A program made the position numbers and the translations under genes. The notes beneath the pieces were generated by a model. It saw nothing but the letters and a program-made list of their open reading frames with translations. It did no database searches and was not told the DNA's origin. A DNA stretch of 49,130 nt from Streptosporangiales bacterium (GTDB lineage: Bacteria; Actinomycetota; Actinomycetes; Streptosporangiales; WHSR01): the NCBI GenBank assembly GCA_009379995.1, contig WHSR01000031.1, forward strand, positions 1 to 49,130, in the 5' to 3' direction. Below are positions 25,362-33,701 of this stretch, piece by piece. Within the stretch, counting starts at the first letter, position 1. Every line of letters begins with the position of its first letter.

Positions 25362-25937
25362 ATGCCAGTACCCGCTGCTTTCCGGACACTCAAGCAGACC
25401 GCCCGCAACCTGGTGGCGGATCCGCCGCAGGGCCTGCGGGAACTGCCCGGGCGCACGGTCAGGGTGGCCGTGATCGGCGTCGGGCACGCGTTCCTCCTCG
25501 CCGACCGGGTCAAGCAGGAGTATCGCGAGGTCCGCCGGGACGGGATCGGCCAGACCGTCACCCGGCTGCGTACCGAGGGTGTTTCGAGCTTCGGGCGGGG
25601 GGCCGCCGTGACGCCGCCGGAGGAGGCACCCGCCGCGACCGAACCCGAGCCGGCGGCCAAGCCCGAGCCCAAGGCAGAGCCCAAGGCAGAGCCCAAGGCA
25701 GAGCCCGCAACCGAGGCCAAGCCCGCGGCCAAGCCGGCGACCGGGAAGAAAGCCGCCGAACTGCCCGTGCCGAACTACGACGAGCTGACGGTGGCGTCGC
25801 TTCGGGCCCGGCTGCGCAACCTCACCGGCTACCAGGTGCAGCAGCTGCTCGACTACGAGCGGGCGCACGCCAACCGGGAGACCGTCGTCATCATGTACGA
25901 GAACCGCCTCGCGAAGCTGAAGAGCGAGGGGGCGTAG
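25362..25937 (+). CDS. Lipid-droplet-associated protein of Actinobacteria
   Basis: A 191-residue protein with a moderately hydrophobic/amphipathic first half ([20 protein letters not shown]), an Ala/Glu/Pro/Lys-rich middle and a helical C-terminal domain ([20 protein letters not shown] then [16 protein letters not shown]), resembling short nucleic-acid-binding or SAP-like helices. It sits directly before xseA, as such proteins do in many Actinobacteria. The middle contains three 12-bp repeats (GAGCCCAAGGCA) at 25665-25700, encoding EPKA units. The start has GGAAGGAG upstream. Name follows family annotation habits; function in this organism is unproven. Confidence 0.78.
   Translation: MPVPAAFRTLKQTARNLVADPPQGLRELPGRTVRVAVIGVGHAFLLADRVKQEYREVRRDGIGQTVTRLRTEGVSSFGRGAAVTPPEEAPAATEPEPAAKPEPKAEPKAEPKAEPATEAKPAAKPATGKKAAELPVPNYDELTVASLRARLRNLTGYQVQQLLDYERAHANRETVVIMYENRLAKLKSEGA
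25665..25706. repeat. 12-bp tandem repeat in the lipid-droplet protein gene
   Basis: GAGCCCAAGGCA is repeated three times perfectly, followed by a half unit GAGCCC. It encodes EPKA repeats and can change copy number in frame. Confidence 0.85.
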
Positions 25938-25940
25938 GCT
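25935..25940 (+). promoter_or_regulatory. -10 box for leaderless xseA
   Basis: TAGGCT lies eight bases before ATG 25949. Its TAG is also the stop codon of the preceding gene. Spacing fits a leaderless start; -35 is not obvious. Confidence 0.4.
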
Positions 25941-25948
25941 CTTCCGGC

Positions 25949-27148
25949 ATGGGCCTGGAGACATCGCCCGAGTCGCCGGCGCCCGTCCGCACCATCCTCC
26001 GGCTCGTCGGGGAGTGGATCGCGCGCCTCGGCCGGGTGTGGGTCGAGGGCCAGATCACCGAGGCCAGGGGGCGTGGCGGCACGGTGTTCCTCACCCTGCG
26101 CGACCCTGTGGCTGACGTTTCGGTCCGGGTGGTGTGCCCCCGGACGGTGTACGAGTCCGCGACGCCGCCGCCCTCGGACGGAGCGCGCGTCGTCGTCTGG
26201 GCGAAACCCGATTTCTACCTCGGCCGTGGAACGTTCTCGCTGACCGCGTACGACATACGGCCGGTCGGGCTGGGCGAGCTGCTCGCCAGGCTGGAGCGGC
26301 TGCGTCGGTTGCTCGCCGCGGAGGGCCTGTTCGCGTCCGAACGCAAGCGTCGGCCGCCCTTCCTGCCGCACCGGATCGGCCTCGTCTGCGGCCGCGACTC
26401 GGCCGCCCGCCGCGACGTGCTGGAGAACGCGGGCCGTCGGTGGCCTGCGGTGCGTTTCCGGGTGGAGGAGGTGGCGGTGCAGGGCCCGTACGCGGTGACC
26501 GAGGTCATGGACGCGCTGCGCCGGCTGGACGCCGATCCCGAGGTCGATGTGATCATCGTGGCCCGCGGCGGCGGGACGATCGAGGACCTGCTCCCGTTCT
26601 CCGACGAGGCGCTGGTTCGGGCTGTCTCGGCGTGCCGTACCCCGGTCGTCAGCGCGATCGGCCACGAGCAGGACACCCCGTTGCTCGATCTGGCCGCCGA
26701 CGTACGGGCGTCGACCCCCACCGACGCGGCCCGGAAGGTGGTGCCGGACGTCGGCGAGGAGATGGCCGGGGTGGCTCAGCTCCGGGACCGCGCCCGGCGC
26801 TGGCTCGGCGCGTGGCTCGGGCGGGAGCTGGCCTGGCTGGCCGACGTGCGGTCCCGGCCCGCGCTCGCCGACCCGGTACGGGAGGTGGAGCGACGCGAGG
26901 AGCAGGTGCTGGCGCTGCGGGACCGGGCGCGGCGGTGCCTTGGCGAACGGCTCGACCGCGCGGCGGACGACCTCTCGCATACCCGGGCGCGCCTGGTCGC
27001 GCTCTCCCCCGCCGCGACACTGCAGCGGGGATACGCGGTAGTGCAGCGGCCGGACGGCTCGGTGGTGCGGGCGGCGGCGGACGTCGCGACCGGCACGGAG
27101 CTGTCCCTGAGGTTCGCCGACGACCGGGTCACCGTCGAGGTCCGCTAG
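25949..27148 (+). CDS. xseA: Exodeoxyribonuclease VII large subunit
   Basis: A 399-residue large subunit of ExoVII, which degrades single-stranded DNA from both ends to oligonucleotides. The N-terminal OB-fold ([20 protein letters not shown]) spans about residues 25-110. The catalytic core follows with [54 protein letters not shown] and [11 protein letters not shown]. Then come a long coiled coil and the C-terminal [13 protein letters not shown] block. ATG 25949 ([10 protein letters not shown]) is preceded by TAGGCT, giving a probable leaderless start; the longer open frame from 24974 is chance. xseB follows after a family B hairpin. Confidence 0.95.
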   Translation: MGLETSPESPAPVRTILRLVGEWIARLGRVWVEGQITEARGRGGTVFLTLRDPVADVSVRVVCPRTVYESATPPPSDGARVVVWAKPDFYLGRGTFSLTAYDIRPVGLGELLARLERLRRLLAAEGLFASERKRRPPFLPHRIGLVCGRDSAARRDVLENAGRRWPAVRFRVEEVAVQGPYAVTEVMDALRRLDADPEVDVIIVARGGGTIEDLLPFSDEALVRAVSACRTPVVSAIGHEQDTPLLDLAADVRASTPTDAARKVVPDVGEEMAGVAQLRDRARRWLGAWLGRELAWLADVRSRPALADPVREVERREEQVLALRDRARRCLGERLDRAADDLSHTRARLVALSPAATLQRGYAVVQRPDGSVVRAAADVATGTELSLRFADDRVTVEVR

Positions 27149-27154
27149 CGCCTT

Positions 27155-27219
27155 CGCCGAGATCTATGTTGCGGGGGTCGTTTTGTCCGATTCGGACCCC
27201 CGCAACATAGATCTCGGCG
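27155..27219. repeat. Family B hairpin between xseA and xseB
   Basis: Perfect 25-bp inverted arms (27155-27179 and 27195-27219, core GAGATCTATGTTGCGGGGG) with loop GTTTTGTCCGATTCG. Arm and the first 16 loop-region bases (GTCGTTTTGTCCGATT) match the copy at 6200-6260. It separates xseA from the xseB promoter and may terminate xseA transcription. Confidence 0.9.
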
Positions 27220-27230
27220 GGGTGCGGCGC

Positions 27231-27236
27231 TAGGGT
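27231..27236 (+). promoter_or_regulatory. -10 box for leaderless xseB
   Basis: TAGGGT with an eight-base gap to GTG 27245. It follows the family B hairpin, so xseB seems to have its own promoter rather than sharing the xseA transcript. Confidence 0.45.
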
Positions 27237-27244
27237 GGCCAACC

Positions 27245-27475
27245 GTGGCGGAGGAGCAGTCGCTGAGCTACGAGCGGGCCCGTGAGGAACTCACCGAGGT
27301 GGTACGCCGCCTCGAGTCCGGAGGGCTGACGCTGGAGGACTCTCTGGCGCTCTGGGAACGCGGCGAGCAGCTCGCCAAGGTCTGCGAGGAATGGCTGGAA
27401 GGCGCCAGGGCCCGGCTCGCCGCCGCTATGACCGACCGAGACGGCCAAGAGGGGAACGACGAGGCGCCCTTCTGA
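27245..27475 (+). CDS. xseB: Exodeoxyribonuclease VII small subunit
   Basis: A 76-residue helical small subunit of ExoVII. LSYERAREELTEVVRRLESG, GLTLEDSLALWERGEQLAK and CEEWLEGARARL are the family pattern. GTG 27245 is the only suitable start and is preceded by TAGGGT at leaderless spacing. It is separated from xseA by 96 bp that hold a family B hairpin, which is unusual since the two genes normally overlap or are closely coupled. Confidence 0.95.
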   Translation: MAEEQSLSYERAREELTEVVRRLESGGLTLEDSLALWERGEQLAKVCEEWLEGARARLAAAMTDRDGQEGNDEAPF

Positions 27476-27481
27476 CGCGCC

Positions 27482-28102
27482 CTATGTTTGCCGCGCAGGC
27501 GGTCGCTCCTGTGCCCGGCGGAAGCCTTCGAGGCTGCCGAGGATCGCGAGCACCTCGTCGGACACCCGCCGGGCCCGCTCCTCGTCGTCGATTGTCGAGA
27601 GCTCGGCGACGGTGCCGGCCATGGCGCTCGTGGCCACCAGCACCAGCGCCTCGTCGGACGGCTCGTCGGTGGCCTGCAGCACCGCAGCGTTGCGGCGGGC
27701 CCACTCCCGAAGGCTCCGGCGCAGTTCGATCTCGAACCCGGGCGGGCCGTCGCCGCTGGTGAACAGCCGCGACAGGTCGTGCTCGGCCAGACACCCGTCC
27801 AGGTACGCGCGGGCCGCGGCGATGAACAACCGCATGGGGTCGGACTCACCGCCGTCCCGGGCGGTACGGATGGCCGTACCGGTGCGCTCCTGCTGGCGGC
27901 GCTGGAACTCGTCGAACAGGGCAAGGTAGAGCTCGGCCTTGCCGCTGAAATGGTGGTACAGGCTGCCCACGCTGGCCCCGGCCCGCGCCACGATGCCGGT
28001 GACACTGGCCTGAGCGAAGCCGGACACGGCGAACACCTCCCGCGCCGCGGCGAGAAGGGCGCTCCGGGTCGCGGCGCCACGCTGTTCCGTACGGCTGCCC
28101 AT
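27482..28102 (-). CDS. TetR/AcrR family transcriptional regulator
   Basis: A 206-residue repressor. The HTH is [20 protein letters not shown] then [20 protein letters not shown] (about residues 12-52), followed by a helical ligand domain. ATG 28102 is chosen because TAACCT (28116-28111 on the minus strand) lies eight bases upstream, giving a leaderless start, and because the longer frame runs through the divergent glpX. It is convergent with xseB, seven bases apart, and divergent from glpX. Target unknown; the shared 87-bp region with glpX makes glpX-pfkB a candidate. Confidence 0.88.
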   Translation of the reverse strand: MGSRTEQRGAATRSALLAAAREVFAVSGFAQASVTGIVARAGASVGSLYHHFSGKAELYLALFDEFQRRQQERTGTAIRTARDGGESDPMRLFIAAARAYLDGCLAEHDLSRLFTSGDGPPGFEIELRRSLREWARRNAAVLQATDEPSDEALVLVATSAMAGTVAELSTIDDEERARRVSDEVLAILGSLEGFRRAQERPPARQT

Positions 28103-28189
28103 GACCGCAGAGGTTACGCCGCTCCGCCCAGGAACTACGATCGTGACATCCCGGAAGGGAACCACTACCCCGAAGGGAGTGATGCCGAC

Positions 28190-29194
28190 ATGACCGATCC
28201 CAACGCCGTACCCGACCGCAACCTGGCGCTCGAGATCGTCCGCGTTACCGAGGCCGCGGCGATGGCTGCCGCCCGCTGGGTGGGACGCGGCGACAAGAAC
28301 GGCGCCGACCAGGCCGCCGTGAACGCGATGCGCGAGCTCATCAGCACCGTCTCCATGGACGGCGTCGTCGTCATCGGCGAGGGCGAGAAGGACAACGCCC
28401 CGATGCTCTACAACGGCGAGCAGGTGGGCGACGGCGACGGTGCCGAATGCGACGTCGCCGTCGACCCGATCGACGGGACCAGGCTCACCGCGATGGGCAT
28501 GCACAACGCGATCTCCGTCATCGCGGTGAGCGGGCGCGGCTCGATGTACGATCCCTCGGCCGTCTACTACATGGAGAAGCTGGTCGCCGGGCCGGAAGCG
28601 GCCGCGGCGGTGGACCTCGGGGTGCCCGTCGCCGACAACATCCGCGCGGTGGCCAAGGCAAGGGGCTGCGCCCCGGCCGACGTGACGGTGGTGATCCTGG
28701 ATCGTCCGCGGCACGAGGGGATCGTTTCCGAGGTCCGCGAGGCGGGCGCCCGGATCAGGTTCATCACCGACGGCGACGTGGCCGGAGCCATCATGGCCGC
28801 CCGGGAGGGTACCGGCGTCGACCTGTTGCTTGGCATCGGCGGTACCCCGGAGGGCATCATCGCGGCCTGCGCGATCAAGTGCCTCGGCGGCGTGATCCTG
28901 GGCAGGCTGTGGCCGCGGGACGAGGAGGAACGGCGCCGGGCCCTGGACGCCGGCCACGACCTCGACCGAGTGCTCGGCACCGACGACCTGGTGGCGTCCG
29001 AGGACGTGTTCTTCGCGGCCACCGGGATCACCGACGGGGAGCTGATGGACGGCGTACGGTACCGGCCCGGGGGTGCCGTAACCAACTCGCTGGTCATGCG
29101 CGCACGCAGCGGGACCATCCGCAAGATCCAAAGCGAGCATCAGCTCTGGAAGCTGCGGGCCTACAGCGCCATCGACTTCGAAGCCGCTCGTTGA
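28190..29194 (+). CDS. glpX: Fructose-1,6-bisphosphatase class II, GlpX
   Basis: A 334-residue gluconeogenic phosphatase that hydrolyses fructose 1,6-bisphosphate. Motifs: [10 protein letters not shown] (metal site), [14 protein letters not shown] (the Li-sensitive phosphatase DPxDGT motif), [20 protein letters not shown] and [15 protein letters not shown]. The start ATG 28190 gives [23 protein letters not shown] lies upstream. A TACGAT box at 28135-28140 could be the -10. It is the usual sole FBPase of many Actinobacteria. The stop overlaps the TTG start of the PfkB kinase. Confidence 0.96.
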   Translation: MTDPNAVPDRNLALEIVRVTEAAAMAAARWVGRGDKNGADQAAVNAMRELISTVSMDGVVVIGEGEKDNAPMLYNGEQVGDGDGAECDVAVDPIDGTRLTAMGMHNAISVIAVSGRGSMYDPSAVYYMEKLVAGPEAAAAVDLGVPVADNIRAVAKARGCAPADVTVVILDRPRHEGIVSEVREAGARIRFITDGDVAGAIMAAREGTGVDLLLGIGGTPEGIIAACAIKCLGGVILGRLWPRDEEERRRALDAGHDLDRVLGTDDLVASEDVFFAATGITDGELMDGVRYRPGGAVTNSLVMRARSGTIRKIQSEHQLWKLRAYSAIDFEAAR

Positions 29195-30087
29195 GAAGCG
29201 TCGTCGCGGTCGCCGGCGAGGCGATCGTCGACCTGGTGGGCGACCCGGGGACGGCCACCTACCGGGCCCGCCCCGGCGGCAGCCCAGCCAACGTGGCTGT
29301 CGCGCTCGGCCGGCTCGACCTCCCGGTGCGGCTGCTCGCGCGCCTGTCCGGCGACACGTTCGGCCGTATGCTGCGAGCCCACCTGGAGGCGAGCGGGGTC
29401 GACCTGTCTCTGTGCGTCGAGGCGGGCGAGCCCACGAGCCTGGCGGTGGCCACCCTCGACGACGCCGGGACCGCGGCGTACGACTTCTGGGTGCGCGGCA
29501 CCGCGGACTGGCTGTGGGCGGCCGACGAGCTGCCCGACGCGCTGCCGGACGACGTTGTCGCCCTGCACACCGGTTCGCTGGAGCCGGGCGCGTCAGCGCT
29601 GGAGGGGCTGCTGGTCCGGGAGCGGGAACGCGGCAGGGTGGCCCTCTGCCTCGACCCCAACCTGCGACCCACCCTCATGGGCGAGGCCGGCGCGGTACGC
29701 CGCCGCGTCGAGCGCCAGGTCGGCCTGGCGCACGTCGTCCGGGTGAGCGAGGAGGACCTGCGGTACAGTCATCCGGACCAGCCGTACCGGGCGGTGGCCC
29801 ACCGATGGCTGGACGGCGGGCCGTCGCTGGTAGTGGTGACGCGGGGTGGATGCGGAGCGTACGGAGCCACGCGGTACGTCGAGGCCGAGCGCCCGGCGAT
29901 GCCGGTCGAGGTGGCCGACACCATCGGCGCCGGCGACGCCTTCACCGCCGGGCTGCTCGGCGGGCTGCACCGGCGCGGGCTGCTGGGCGCCGGATGCGCG
30001 GCCGGTCTCGCCGAGGTGGATGCCGAGACCCTGGCCCGGCTGCTCGACGAGGCCAACCGGTTCGCCGCGCTTTCCCTTTGTTCGTGA
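29191..30087 (+). CDS. PfkB-family carbohydrate kinase
   Basis: A 298-residue sugar kinase of the ribokinase/fructokinase family. Visible: N-terminal [16 protein letters not shown], substrate block [40 protein letters not shown], and the catalytic signature [17 protein letters not shown] with the base Asp. The likely start is TTG 29191, overlapping the glpX TGA (TTGA); no ATG or GTG fits before the conserved VAVAGE. Coupling to glpX suggests a sugar-phosphate role, perhaps fructose phosphorylation, but substrate is not readable. Its stop codon TGA lies inside a family A half-repeat. Confidence 0.9.
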   Translation: MRSVVAVAGEAIVDLVGDPGTATYRARPGGSPANVAVALGRLDLPVRLLARLSGDTFGRMLRAHLEASGVDLSLCVEAGEPTSLAVATLDDAGTAAYDFWVRGTADWLWAADELPDALPDDVVALHTGSLEPGASALEGLLVRERERGRVALCLDPNLRPTLMGEAGAVRRRVERQVGLAHVVRVSEEDLRYSHPDQPYRAVAHRWLDGGPSLVVVTRGGCGAYGATRYVEAERPAMPVEVADTIGAGDAFTAGLLGGLHRRGLLGAGCAAGLAEVDAETLARLLDEANRFAALSLCS

Positions 30088-30101
30088 TCTTGCAGATCTT
30101 G
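30083..30101. repeat. Family A half-copy over the pfkB stop codon
   Basis: CGTGATCTTGCAG (30083-30095) is one arm of the family A repeat, followed by a partial direct echo ATCTTGCGTG. No matching opposite arm is present, so this is a decayed or half element. The TGA of the PfkB gene is part of the arm. Confidence 0.7.
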
Positions 30102-30168
30102 CGTGCCGAGCCTAGATCAATGCTCTGACCTGGGCGGAATCCCCTTCCATGATCTATCCACACACGAC

Positions 30169-30227
30169 CCCCACATCAGGTGGGGACGGTAGGGAAAGGA
30201 AGAGCCCGTGCCGTAGCGCGGGGGCTC
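30169..30227. terminator. Two hairpins between convergent PfkB and HigA genes
   Basis: CCCCAC (30169-30174) pairs with GTGGGG (30180-30185) over ATCAG, and GAGCCC (30202-30207) pairs with GGGCTC (30222-30227). Together they can stop transcription from both converging genes. The stretch 30102-30168 shows no gene. Confidence 0.5.
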
Positions 30228-30245
30228 CCAGCGATCGGGCTTGGG

Positions 30246-30638
30246 TCAGGCGCTGACGAGGTCCGGCACCCGCGCGATCTCGCGCTCGGGCTCGTCGTTA
30301 GCAACCCGGCGCTCGATCCCGATCAGCAGCTCCTCGTCGAGCACGGCGAGGATCCGCTTGAGCACAGGGATCGTCGGGATGTGCTCGCCGCCCTCCAGCT
30401 TCGAGATGAAGGAGTGCGAGGTGCCGGCGCGCTCGGCGACTTCCTGCTGGGTGAGGTCGAGCTCGTAGCGTCGCTCGCGGATATGGGCGGCGATCCAGTT
30501 CCTCTCGCGCAATTCGCGAATCGCCGCATACTCATCGCTGGCCTCCCGATACCCCTCGCTGCGACGGGCGCGACCTCTCGCCGCCTGTGCGGCCGCCTTC
30601 CCCTTGGGGCTGACGCGGTTGTTGGCTTCGGCGCTCAT
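30246..30638 (-). CDS. HigA-like XRE antitoxin
   Basis: A 130-residue antitoxin and repressor. A basic N-terminus precedes a helix-turn-helix: LTQQEVAERAGTSHSFISKL, then EGGEHIPTIPVLKRILAVLD (about residues 60-100). Its ATG lies two bases after the toxin stop, so the toxin gene comes first, the order typical of higBA. It would bind the toxin and the promoter upstream of the pair. Confidence 0.85.
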   Translation of the reverse strand: MSAEANNRVSPKGKAAAQAARGRARRSEGYREASDEYAAIRELRERNWIAAHIRERRYELDLTQQEVAERAGTSHSFISKLEGGEHIPTIPVLKRILAVLDEELLIGIERRVANDEPEREIARVPDLVSA

Positions 30639-30640
30639 GG

Positions 30641-31096
30641 CTAGCAGTTTATTGATTTAGATAAGCGGATCCAACCCGGTAGTCGGCTCCTCGGCGGCGC
30701 GTCCTTACCCGCTGCCCGCGGCAGCACCCTGCGCTCGGCGTCCATACGCCGCCTGAAGTCGGCCATCCGCCGCTTGGCCAGCTCAATGTCGGCGACCGGT
30801 ATTGCACCCGTATGCTTCTCGATCGCATGCAACAGCACGACCAGGTTGTCGGAACGCTGGTAAAGGATGCGGTAGCGGGTCTCTGCGAAGCGGACTCGGA
30901 GCTCGCGCAACTCCCCTTCGATCTGCGAGGTGATAGGGAACTCCGGCGGCGGCGCGTTGGGCAGCTTGCCGTTCAGGTGCTCCTCGACGTGGTCATCTAT
31001 CTTGGCTGCGCGCTTAGCCGGCAACGCCTCGATGAACTCGTCGACGGGCTCGGCACCGCGCTGATCGCGGTAGTAGACGGCTTGTGTCCGTGCCAT
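30641..31096 (-). CDS. HigB/RelE-type toxin (Gp49-like)
   Basis: A 151-residue protein with the RelE/HigB fold pattern: YYRDQRGAEPVDEFIEALPA, then GELRELRVRFAETRYRILYQ and VVLLHAIEKHTGAIPVADIE (HAFxKKT-like), then ELAKRRMADF. This family cleaves mRNA on the ribosome. It is longer than usual by about 30 C-terminal residues (RVLPRAAGKDAPPRSRLPGW), an odd basic tail. ATG 31096 is preceded by CATGCT six bases upstream, a possible leaderless -10. Pairs with the antitoxin gene two bases downstream. Confidence 0.85.
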   Translation of the reverse strand: MARTQAVYYRDQRGAEPVDEFIEALPAKRAAKIDDHVEEHLNGKLPNAPPPEFPITSQIEGELRELRVRFAETRYRILYQRSDNLVVLLHAIEKHTGAIPVADIELAKRRMADFRRRMDAERRVLPRAAGKDAPPRSRLPGWIRLSKSINC

Positions 31097-31197
31097 TGGC
31101 CGAGCATGCCAACCGATCCGGCGGTTGCGACCTCGTTCGTCCACAGGACCGATTGGCTCAGCCCGCGATCGGCCCGGCCCCCTGGCCGCGTCCCCCT

Positions 31198-31256
31198 GGC
31201 CGTGATCTTGCAGAGATTCAAACCGAACCGCCTTGAATTTTCGCAAGATCACGAAC
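31198..31256. repeat. Family A hairpin, imperfect, over the DUF1707 stop
   Basis: The left arm CGTGATCTTGCAGAGATTCAA begins at 31201 and the right arm occupies 31233-31254; the outer 11 bp (CGTGATCTTGC) and the inner ATTCAA pair, with mismatches between. The DUF1707 gene's TGA stop (31251-31249 on the minus strand) is part of the right arm, as with the PfkB stop at the half-copy 30083. Confidence 0.82.
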
Positions 31257-31833
31257 GGATCAGCCGGCCGAACCACCCGCGCCGGGGGCCGATCGCCTTG
31301 ATCTCTCCGCACAGCACGAACGAGCGCACGTCGACCACCGGGCCGCCGGGCGGGTCCGGGACGCGGACCCGCGACGACTTGCCGCCGAGGATTGCCGGAC
31401 CGCTCATCCGTACCTCGATGCCGTCCGGCACGATGACCTTCACGCTGCCGAACAGCGCCGTCGCCTGAACCGTGACCGTGCGCTGCTGCAGCAGCGCCTC
31501 ACGGAGGTCGAGCTTGACCTCGCCGAAGATGGCGGTGGCGACCAGCCGACCGGGCACCACCCAGCGGCCGGAGACCTCCTCGGAACCGAACACCGCGAAC
31601 AACGGCTTGCTCTCGAAGCGCACCGGCTGCGCGGAGGCCTCGACGAGATCGGTGGTAAGCTCGGCGAGTTCACCCAGGGTGCGCGACGCATAGGCGCGGT
31701 CCACCCGCTCGCCGTGCTCGTCGAGGGTGAGCCGCCCGTCGGCGACCGCCTCACGCAACACGTCGACAGTTCGCTCCCGGTCGGCGTCCGAGGCGCGCAG
31801 GTCGCGGGGCTGTACGCGGGGAACCAGTTCCAC
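31249..31833 (-). CDS. DUF1707 domain protein
   Basis: A 194-residue actinobacterial protein. It begins with DUF1707 (LRASDADRERTVDVLREAVA then DGRLTLDEHGERVDRAYASR, about residues 10-55). A beta-rich domain follows (FAVFGSEEVSGRWVVPGRLV then VTVQATALFGSVKVIVPDGI), like the cell-wall-stress LiaF/YvqF C-terminal fold. I chose GTG 31833 (MELVPRV), which has TATCGT seven bases upstream, a clean leaderless start; GTG 31839 is too close to that box. Divergent from the ABC exporter. It probably acts at the inner face of the membrane; function unknown. Confidence 0.87.
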   Translation of the reverse strand: MELVPRVQPRDLRASDADRERTVDVLREAVADGRLTLDEHGERVDRAYASRTLGELAELTTDLVEASAQPVRFESKPLFAVFGSEEVSGRWVVPGRLVATAIFGEVKLDLREALLQQRTVTVQATALFGSVKVIVPDGIEVRMSGPAILGGKSSRVRVPDPPGGPVVDVRSFVLCGEIKAIGPRRGWFGRLIRS

Positions 31834-31840
31834 GCACACG

Positions 31841-31883
31841 ACGATAAACCCAAATGCCTTTTGTCGGATCGTGTGCCTAAAGT
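31841..31883. promoter_or_regulatory. Divergent leaderless promoters, DUF1707 / ABC exporter
   Basis: On the minus strand TATCGT (31846-31841) is seven bases from GTG 31833. On the plus strand TAAAGT (31878-31883) is seven bases from ATG 31891. Both match the leaderless -10 spacing. The two boxes share about 30 bp, so the genes may be co-regulated. Confidence 0.5.
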
Positions 31884-31890
31884 GGGCGGC

Positions 31891-32853
31891 ATGGTCGTTT
31901 CCAAACTCGGCGAGCGCCCCATGCCCGCGGAGTGGAGCGATCAGCCGGCCATCGCGATCCGCGGGGCGGCGAAGCGGTACGGCGAGATCACGGCGGTCGA
32001 CGGTCTCGACCTGGTCGTGCCGAAGGGCATCTGCCTCGGCCTGCTCGGCCCGAACGGGGCCGGCAAGTCCACCACCATGCGGCTGCTCACCGGGCAGAGC
32101 AGGGCCGACGAGGGGCGGATCGAGATCCTCGGTCTCGCCGTACCTCGGGAGTCGAAGCAGGCACGCGCCCTCATGGGCGTCGTACCGCAGCAGGACAACC
32201 TCGACGTCGAGCTGACAGCACGGCAGAACCTCGAGGTGTTCGCCCGGCTCTACCGGGTGCCGGCCCGCCGCCGGCCGGCGGCCGTTGCCTCGGCGCTCGC
32301 CCTCGCCCAGCTCACCGACCGCGCGGACACCCGGGTGGACAAGCTGTCCGGAGGGATGCGCCGACGGCTGCTGATCGCTCGCGGGCTGGTCCACGAGCCG
32401 CGGCTGGTGCTGCTGGACGAGCCGACCGTCGGCCTGGACCCGCAGGTCCGTGGGGACGTCTGGTCGCTCATCGTCGACCTGCGGGCCAAGGGCGTCACCG
32501 TGCTCCTCTCCACGCACTACATCGAGGAGGCCGAGCGGCTCTGCGACTCCGTCGCGCTGATGTCCCAGGGGCGCATAGTGGTACGTGACGCGCCGGAGAC
32601 CCTCATCTCCCGGCACGCCGGGGAGGAGGTTGCCGAGTTCTACGGTTCCCCGCACCAGCTCTCGGAGGTCGAGGAGATCGCCCACAGTTCCGGGCGGTCG
32701 ACCCGGCGCAGCGGTCCCGCTGTCGCCGTGCTCGGCGCGGAGACCTTGGCCGAGGGCGGCAACGGGTTCGGGGACCGCTTCGGCGAGCCGGTACGTCGAC
32801 GGGCGACGCTCGAGGACGTCTTCGTGCTGCTCACCGGGGAGACGGTGGAGTGA
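31891..32853 (+). CDS. ABC exporter ATP-binding protein (DrrA/NodI-like)
   Basis: A 320-residue ATPase: Walker A LLGPNGAGKSTTMRLLTG near residue 50, Q-loop VVPQQDNLD, signature LSGGMRRRLLIARGL, Walker B LVLLDEPTVGLDPQ, and switch LSTHYIEEAERLCD. The C-terminal 70 residues are typical of DrrA/NodI proteins and end TLEDVFVLLTGETVE. ATG 31891 (MVVSKLGERPM) is leaderless by the TAAAGT box. Its stop overlaps the permease start (GTGA), so the pair is coupled. It would export a lipid, drug or oligosaccharide. Confidence 0.95.
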   Translation: MVVSKLGERPMPAEWSDQPAIAIRGAAKRYGEITAVDGLDLVVPKGICLGLLGPNGAGKSTTMRLLTGQSRADEGRIEILGLAVPRESKQARALMGVVPQQDNLDVELTARQNLEVFARLYRVPARRRPAAVASALALAQLTDRADTRVDKLSGGMRRRLLIARGLVHEPRLVLLDEPTVGLDPQVRGDVWSLIVDLRAKGVTVLLSTHYIEEAERLCDSVALMSQGRIVVRDAPETLISRHAGEEVAEFYGSPHQLSEVEEIAHSSGRSTRRSGPAVAVLGAETLAEGGNGFGDRFGEPVRRRATLEDVFVLLTGETVE

Positions 32854-33638
32854 ACGAGACGCTGCCGCGGCTCCGCGTGCTGGAGGGGTCGGCGTTCACC
32901 GGGATCGTCTACCACGAGATGGTGCTGTTCCGGCGGTACTGGCACTCCAGCGCTGTGTCGTCGGTGCTGCAGCCGATGATCTTCCTTCTCGGGCTGGGCC
33001 TCGGGCTAGGCGTGTTCCTCGACGAGGTAGCCGGCTACCGCTACATCGACTTCCTGGCGACCGGGATCGTCGCGATGGGCACCATGATGTCGGCGGCCTT
33101 TCCGGCCATGTACAACACCTACATCCGGCGGGAGTTCCAGAAGAGCTACGACGCCATTCTCGCCGCGCCCATCGACGTGCACGAGATGGTGGCCGCCGAG
33201 TCGTTGACCATCGCGGTCCGGGCCGGGATCTACGGCTCGGTGCCGGTGGCGGCCGCTATCCCGCTCGGGCTCCGTCCCGGACCGGCGGCGCTGCTGGTGC
33301 CGCTCATCTGCGTGCTCACCGGGCTGGGGTTCGCCCTGTTCGGGGCATGGATGTCGGCGATCGTGCCGGCCATCGACACGTTCAACTACGTCAACTCAGC
33401 GGTGCTGACGCCGCTGTTCATGGTGGCCGGCACGTTCTTCCCGATCGAGTCGCTTCCCCGGTGGGCGTTCGTCGCCGCGCAGGTCAACCCGCTCTACCAC
33501 TGCGTCGAGCTGGTTCGGCACGCGACGTTCGGGCTGCGCCCCGGCGCCGACCTCGGTCACCTGGCGGCCTTGCTGATCTTCGTGGCGCTGATGTGGCTGC
33601 TCGCGGTGCGCTCGATGCGTCGCAAGCTCATCGACTGA
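32850..33638 (+). CDS. ABC-2 type permease (NodJ/DrrB-like)
   Basis: A 262-residue integral membrane protein with six hydrophobic stretches, including SSVLQPMIFLLGLGLGLGVF, FLATGIVAMGTMMSAAFPAM, the central LVPLICVLTGLGFALFGAWM, and FVAAQVNPLYHCVELVRHAT. The motif EFQKSYDAILAAPIDVHEMV is the NodJ/ABC-2 coupling region. GTG 32850 overlaps the ATPase stop. Partner of the preceding ATPase; substrate unknown. Confidence 0.94.
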   Translation: MNETLPRLRVLEGSAFTGIVYHEMVLFRRYWHSSAVSSVLQPMIFLLGLGLGLGVFLDEVAGYRYIDFLATGIVAMGTMMSAAFPAMYNTYIRREFQKSYDAILAAPIDVHEMVAAESLTIAVRAGIYGSVPVAAAIPLGLRPGPAALLVPLICVLTGLGFALFGAWMSAIVPAIDTFNYVNSAVLTPLFMVAGTFFPIESLPRWAFVAAQVNPLYHCVELVRHATFGLRPGADLGHLAALLIFVALMWLLAVRSMRRKLID

Positions 33639-33653
33639 CCGCCCGGCACCCTT

Positions 33654-33700
33654 GTCGGATAGAGTTGACACCATCCTCGGTTAGTCGGATAAAGTTGACA
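33654..33700 (+). promoter_or_regulatory. Tandem direct-repeat operator and promoter of the XRE-membrane pair
   Basis: GTCGGATAgAGTTGACA (33654-33670) and GTCGGATAaAGTTGACA (33684-33700) are 17-bp direct repeats differing at one base, 30 bp start to start (about three helical turns). TTGACA of copy 1 (33665-33670) is a perfect -35; 17 bp later GATAAA (33688-33693), inside copy 2, is a good -10. Transcription would begin at about the GTG 33702. Repressor binding to the two copies would cover both promoter elements. Confidence 0.75.
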
Positions 33701-33701
33701 T

